A stretch of DNA of 58,378 nucleotides, from NCBI RefSeq assembly GCF_022651205.1, contig NZ_JALCQI010000006.1, positions 1-58,378 on the forward strand, read 5' to 3'. A model generated the notes under the pieces. The model was not told the origin of the DNA. It saw only the letters and a program-made list of their open reading frames with translations, and made no database searches. Origin of the DNA: Limosilactobacillus sp. GTDB lineage: Bacteria > Bacillota > Bacilli > Lactobacillales > Lactobacillaceae. The translations under genes were made by a program, and so were the position numbers. Shown here in pieces: positions 54,893 to 58,378 of the stretch. Numbering within the stretch: the first letter of the stretch is position 1; each line of letters starts with the position of its first letter.

Positions 54893-55798
54893 ATGCAAAT
54901 TGGATTGATTGGTTTAGGTAAGATGGGTATTCACCTTGCCCAAAACATGATGAACAATGGTAACGATGTTGTTGCCTTTGATTTAAGCAAGGACCTTGTT
55001 GAAGAAGCTGGTTCTTACGGTGCTGCTAAGGCTTTCAGCTTGGATGAAATGGTTTCTAAGCTTGACAAGCCTCGGACTGTTTGGGTAATGGTTCCTGCTG
55101 GTAAGCCAACTGACGACACCATGGACAAGTTAGCTGAATTACTTGATGCCGATGATGTTGTTATCGATGGTGGTAATACTTTCTGGAAGGACTCTATGGG
55201 TCACAACCGCATGTTTACCGAAAAGGGTATTCACTACTTTGACTGCGGTTCCTCCGGTGGTTGGAAGGGTGCCCTTAAGAACGGTAACTTCATGATTGGT
55301 GGGGATGACAAGAAGGTCTTCGACGAACGTCTTGCTCCACTTTACGATGGTATCGCTGAAAAGGATGGTTATCTTTACACTGGTAAGGCTGGTTCTGGTC
55401 ACTACCTTAAGATGGTTCACAACGCTATCGAATACGGTATGATGGAAGCTATGGGTGAAGGATTCGAAATTCTTGAAGCTTCTGACTTTGACTACGACAA
55501 CGCTGCCGTTGCAAAGATGTGGAACCATGGTTCGGTTATTCGTTCATGGCTTATGGAATTGGCTCAAGAAGCCTTTGAAAAGGATCCACACCTTGATAAC
55601 ATTGCTGGACGGATGCACAGTTCTGGTGAAGCTCACTGGACTTTGATGGATGCTATGGACAAGCAAGTTCCAGCTCCAGTTATTTACGAAGCATTAAGTG
55701 CTCGTTTCCGTTCAATGGAAGACGACAGCTTTGATGGTAAGGTTGTTTCTGCATTGCGGAATGGTTTCGGTGGCCACGCAATGGACAAGGCTAAGTAA
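54893..55798 (+). CDS. gnd: 6-phosphogluconate dehydrogenase, decarboxylating (short, GndA-like type)
   Basis: A 301-residue enzyme that oxidises 6-phosphogluconate to ribulose-5-phosphate and CO2, the key step of heterofermentative glucose breakdown. The nucleotide site GLIGLGKMG is at 4-12. The substrate motifs GGNTFWKDS, FDCGSSGGWKGALKNGNFMIGG and the catalytic lysine in GSGHYLKMVHNAIEYGMMEA near 165 are clear. The length is that of the short bacterial class, usually NAD-dependent, and not the 470-residue type. Codon use is strongly biased, as for a highly expressed gene. GGAGGGAAT precedes the ATG. Confidence 0.95.
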   Translation: MQIGLIGLGKMGIHLAQNMMNNGNDVVAFDLSKDLVEEAGSYGAAKAFSLDEMVSKLDKPRTVWVMVPAGKPTDDTMDKLAELLDADDVVIDGGNTFWKDSMGHNRMFTEKGIHYFDCGSSGGWKGALKNGNFMIGGDDKKVFDERLAPLYDGIAEKDGYLYTGKAGSGHYLKMVHNAIEYGMMEAMGEGFEILEASDFDYDNAAVAKMWNHGSVIRSWLMELAQEAFEKDPHLDNIAGRMHSSGEAHWTLMDAMDKQVPAPVIYEALSARFRSMEDDSFDGKVVSALRNGFGGHAMDKAK

Positions 55799-55869
55799 AC
55801 CATTTAATTACTAACTATAAATATGAGAGAGTATTCAGGATCGTTTGTGATTCGACTCTTTCTTAGAAT

Positions 55870-55914
55870 AATAAGTCTAAGCATTCAGTGATGATTGTTT
55901 AGACTTATTTTTTT
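55870..55914 (+). terminator. Terminator of gnd
   Basis: AATAAGTCTAA (55870-55880) pairs with TTAGACTTATT (55899-55909), followed by a T run of seven. A weaker AGAGAGT/ACTCTTT stem lies before it near 55825-55861. Confidence 0.85.
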
Positions 55915-55987
55915 GAATTTGAAAGCTAACCTAGACTTTCAATCGTTTTATCGGTAAAATTAATATTTTAATCGAACTGGTTAGCAG

Positions 55988-55996
55988 TGCTATAAT
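55988..55996 (+). promoter_or_regulatory. Extended minus 10 promoter of nrnA
   Basis: TGC followed by a perfect TATAAT, 35 bases before the ATG. The minus 35 region is weak. Confidence 0.6.
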
Positions 55997-56030
55997 TTAA
56001 AAAGCATAAATTTAGAAATGGAGATACATC

Positions 56031-56984
56031 ATGGCTGATCAATTAGAAGCAATTCTTGAACAAATAAAAAAATACAATAAGATTATTATTCACCGTCACC
56101 AGCGGCCTGATCCTGATGCAATCGGTTCCCAAATTGGGTTAGCGGAAATTTTAAGGGCTTCATTCCCTTACAAGCAGATCTACGTAGTGGGGAAAGACAT
56201 TCCTGGATTGGACTGGATCGGTCAGATGGATGAAATTGAAGGGCAAACCTTTGATGATGCACTGGTAATTGTTACCGATACAGCTAATGCACCGCGAATT
56301 GATGATCGGCGGTTTGATAACGGTGACCAACTAATTAAAATTGATCACCACCCGAATGACGAGCCTTATGGTGATTTAATGTGGGTTGAACCAGAAGCAT
56401 CGAGTTGTTCAGAAATGATCTATTCCTTTTACCAACACTTTGCTAAGGAATTAAAACTACCTAAGAAGGCAGCTTCGGCACTTTACGCTGGGATTATTGG
56501 CGATACTGGACGCTTCTTATACCCGGCCACTACGCCACGGACAATGTTGGTGGCTGGAGCTTTGATGGCTGCAGGTGCTGATGCTTCGGCAATTAGTCAA
56601 CGAGAAAATGAGATTTCAGAACCAGTAGCTCGTCTATCAGCCTACGTTTATGAACACCTAACGATTAATGATAGTGGTGCTGCATACATCGTTTTGAATA
56701 ATGAGACATTAAGTCACTTTGGCTTAGCAGAATCAGGCACTTCAGCGGTTGTTTCACTTCCCGGAAGAATTCAAAATGTTCTTGCATGGGCAATCTTTGT
56801 GGAGCAGGAAGACGGTCACTTTAGGATTCGGCTTCGGTCAAAGGGTCCTGTTATTAATGAACTTGCTAAGCAGCATGATGGTGGTGGTCACCCATTAGCC
56901 AGTGGTGCCAAGGCAGCAGATCATGCTGAGATTAACCAGGTAGTTGAAGAATTAGATAAGTTAGTAAGTGAATACCAAAAGTAA
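56031..56984 (+). CDS. nrnA: DHH-family oligoribonuclease / pAp phosphatase NrnA
   Basis: A 317-residue DHH phosphoesterase that degrades very short RNAs and 3'-phosphoadenosine-5'-phosphate. Metal motifs are HRHQRPDPDAIGS near residue 20, VTDTANAPR near 82, the DHH signature KIDHHPND near 104 and GDTGRF near 158. The DHHA1 domain ends with GGGHPLASGAKA. GGAGAT precedes the ATG. It is 14 bases upstream of cshB in the same transcript, which joins two RNA-turnover genes. Confidence 0.94.
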   Translation: MADQLEAILEQIKKYNKIIIHRHQRPDPDAIGSQIGLAEILRASFPYKQIYVVGKDIPGLDWIGQMDEIEGQTFDDALVIVTDTANAPRIDDRRFDNGDQLIKIDHHPNDEPYGDLMWVEPEASSCSEMIYSFYQHFAKELKLPKKAASALYAGIIGDTGRFLYPATTPRTMLVAGALMAAGADASAISQRENEISEPVARLSAYVYEHLTINDSGAAYIVLNNETLSHFGLAESGTSAVVSLPGRIQNVLAWAIFVEQEDGHFRIRLRSKGPVINELAKQHDGGGHPLASGAKAADHAEINQVVEELDKLVSEYQK

Positions 56985-56998
56985 GAAGGAGGCTAATA

Positions 56999-58375
56999 AT
57001 GAGCCAAACAAAATCGTTTGCAGATTTTAATTTACAGCCATACCTATTAGAAGCAGTCAAAGAAATTAATTTCCGCCAGCCAACGCCAGTTCAGGAAAAA
57101 GTAATTCCGTTAATTTTAAAAGGGGAGAGCGTTGTCGGTCAGTCCGCAACTGGTAGTGGGAAAACTCACGCATTTCTCTTGCCAATTTTTGCCCAATTGG
57201 ATCAGGATAAGCAAGAAGTTCAGGCTGTTATTACTACCCCGAGTCGAGAATTAGCTTACCAAATTTATGCGGCCGCTAAACAGTTGAATAAGCACTTACC
57301 AACTCCGGTAACAATTCATAATTATGTTGGTGGTACTGACAAACAACACCAAATTGAGCAATTAAAACGTCAGCAACCACAGCTTGTTATCGGAACACCG
57401 GGACGGGTATTAGACCTGATTAAAAGCCAAGCACTTGATATTCATACGGCAACCAGGTTCGTTGTTGATGAAGCTGATATGACCCTTGATATGGGGTTCT
57501 TGGATCAAGTAGATCAAATTGCTAGTCATTTTCCAGATGATCTACAAATGATGGTCTTTTCGGCAACAATCCCGCAAAAGTTACGGCCATTCCTGAAAAA
57601 GTACATGGAAAATCCGGTGATGGAAGAAATTCCAACAGAAACAGTGATCAATCCGGATGTTAAGAACTGGTTAATGTCAACTAAGGGTCGGGATAAGAAC
57701 CAGTTGATTTACCAACTATTAACGATGGGTGAACCATACCTGGCCTTGGTCTTTGCCAACACGAAGGAGCGGGCAGTCGAACTTGCTCGATACCTTGGGG
57801 AGCAAGGACTAAAAGTTGCTTTAATCCATGGTGGGTTGGAGGCACGTCGACGGAAGCGGACGATGCGTCAGATCCGTAATCTTGACTTCCAATATGTTGT
57901 CGCTACCGACTTGGCCGCTCGTGGGATTGATATTGATGGTGTTTCTTTAGTAATCAATGATGATATCCCAACTGATTTAGAGTATTTTATTCACCGTGTC
58001 GGTCGGACTGGTCGAAATGGAATGCCGGGAACTGTGATTACACTTTATGCACCTTCGGAAGATGATTTAATTGCAAAATTAGAAGAACGGGGAATTAAAT
58101 TTGTGCCAAAGGAAATCCGCCATGGACGAATCGCCACAACGCATGATCGGAACCGTCGGCAAAAGTATAATCGTCGTCAGGCTAAACTTGATCCATCAAT
58201 GAAGGGCTTTGTTAAGAAGACCAAGAAGAAGGTTAAGCCAGGCTATAAGAAGCGGATTAAGCGAGCAATTCGGGAAGATGAGCAGCAAAAGCGGAAACAA
58301 GAATTGCGCCATAAGATTAGAAAGGCTAAACGTGCCCGCCAGCGTCAACACCGTCGTGAACGAAATAGCCGTTGA
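56999..58375 (+). CDS. cshB: DEAD-box RNA helicase CshB
   Basis: A 458-residue ATP-dependent RNA helicase. The Q motif FNLQPYLLEAVKEINFRQPTPVQ is followed by motif I ATGSGKT (50-56), motif II DEAD in VVDEADMTLDMG near 157, SAT near 185, RGID near 304 and HRVGRTGR near 325. The final 70 residues are very rich in lysine and arginine and probably bind RNA. The layout is that of CshB, a cold-shock helicase. AGAAGGAGG precedes the ATG. The stop codon lies three bases from the window end. Confidence 0.95.
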   Translation: MSQTKSFADFNLQPYLLEAVKEINFRQPTPVQEKVIPLILKGESVVGQSATGSGKTHAFLLPIFAQLDQDKQEVQAVITTPSRELAYQIYAAAKQLNKHLPTPVTIHNYVGGTDKQHQIEQLKRQQPQLVIGTPGRVLDLIKSQALDIHTATRFVVDEADMTLDMGFLDQVDQIASHFPDDLQMMVFSATIPQKLRPFLKKYMENPVMEEIPTETVINPDVKNWLMSTKGRDKNQLIYQLLTMGEPYLALVFANTKERAVELARYLGEQGLKVALIHGGLEARRRKRTMRQIRNLDFQYVVATDLAARGIDIDGVSLVINDDIPTDLEYFIHRVGRTGRNGMPGTVITLYAPSEDDLIAKLEERGIKFVPKEIRHGRIATTHDRNRRQKYNRRQAKLDPSMKGFVKKTKKKVKPGYKKRIKRAIREDEQQKRKQELRHKIRKAKRARQRQHRRERNSR

Positions 58376-58378
58376 TCT

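Noticed and set aside
1-58378. CRISPR arrays, tRNA or rRNA genes, prophage or intact insertion sequences
   Set aside because: No regularly spaced direct repeats, cloverleaf or rRNA segments, integrases or transposases were seen on reading both strands.

Overview
The window is a stretch of chromosome from a heterofermentative lactic acid bacterium, most likely Limosilactobacillus (formerly the Lactobacillus reuteri/fermentum group). The evidence is the araBDA genes with a GntR-type AraR, the cydABDC plus type II NADH dehydrogenase set, the Lacto-usp/6S RNA locus next to rarA and usp, the Firmicutes recombination and repair run (cinA, recA, rny, mutS, mutL, ruvA, ruvB), T-box leaders, and GNTG-rich short intergenic repeats of the kind seen in that genus. 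The species cannot be fixed by eye. No rRNA, tRNA, CRISPR array, prophage or intact insertion sequence was seen. Almost everything is core genome with strong Shine-Dalgarno sites and clear stem-loop terminators.

Layout. (1) 1-7149: L-arabinose use: the end of a sugar:H+ symporter, araB, araD, araA, a sugar O-acetyltransferase, then on the minus strand an aldo/keto reductase and the repressor araR. (2) 7150-10949, minus strand: universal stress protein, a small unknown membrane protein, a 6S-like RNA (Lacto-usp), rarA, a YueI-family protein and an unknown multi-span membrane protein. (3) 11170-13814: yaaA, a 630-base gap with a structured repeat and a perfect 28-bp inverted repeat, rpsD with its leader, and a GAF-type free methionine sulfoxide reductase. 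(4) 13942-21184: ezrA, the cysteine desulfurase/thiI pair, and valS behind a valine T-box. (5) 21469-28642: cydABDC and ndh, a branched aerobic electron chain. (6) 28988-33638: folC, radC, mreBCD. (7) 33639-36261: an amino-acid ABC transporter behind a partially duplicated T-box whose specifier reads histidine. (8) 36446-46676: the yfmF-yfmH peptidase pair, rodZ-like gene, pgsA, an inserted organophosphate antiporter, cinA, recA with an SOS box, and rny. (9) 46852-58375: mutS, mutL, ruvA, ruvB, a degenerate tRNA-guanine transglycosylase-like gene, yajC, gnd, nrnA and cshB.

How the genes work together. Arabinose is imported, isomerised, phosphorylated and epimerised to xylulose-5-phosphate for the phosphoketolase pathway; gnd feeds the same pool from glucose. 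NDH-2 and cytochrome bd can dispose of NADH through oxygen if heme and quinone are supplied; no genes for making either are in the window. The mre, ezrA, rodZ-like and pgsA genes serve envelope and division. The recA-mutSL-ruvAB run, rarA and radC serve DNA repair.

The items most worth a second look are the TGT-like protein at 53162-54187, which keeps its zinc site but has lost the catalytic motifs and sits where queA-tgt normally lies; the histidine T-box with a duplicated decision module; the 6S-like leader feeding an unknown membrane protein and usp; and the perfect AT-rich palindrome between yaaA and rpsD. I found no clearly new multi-gene system.
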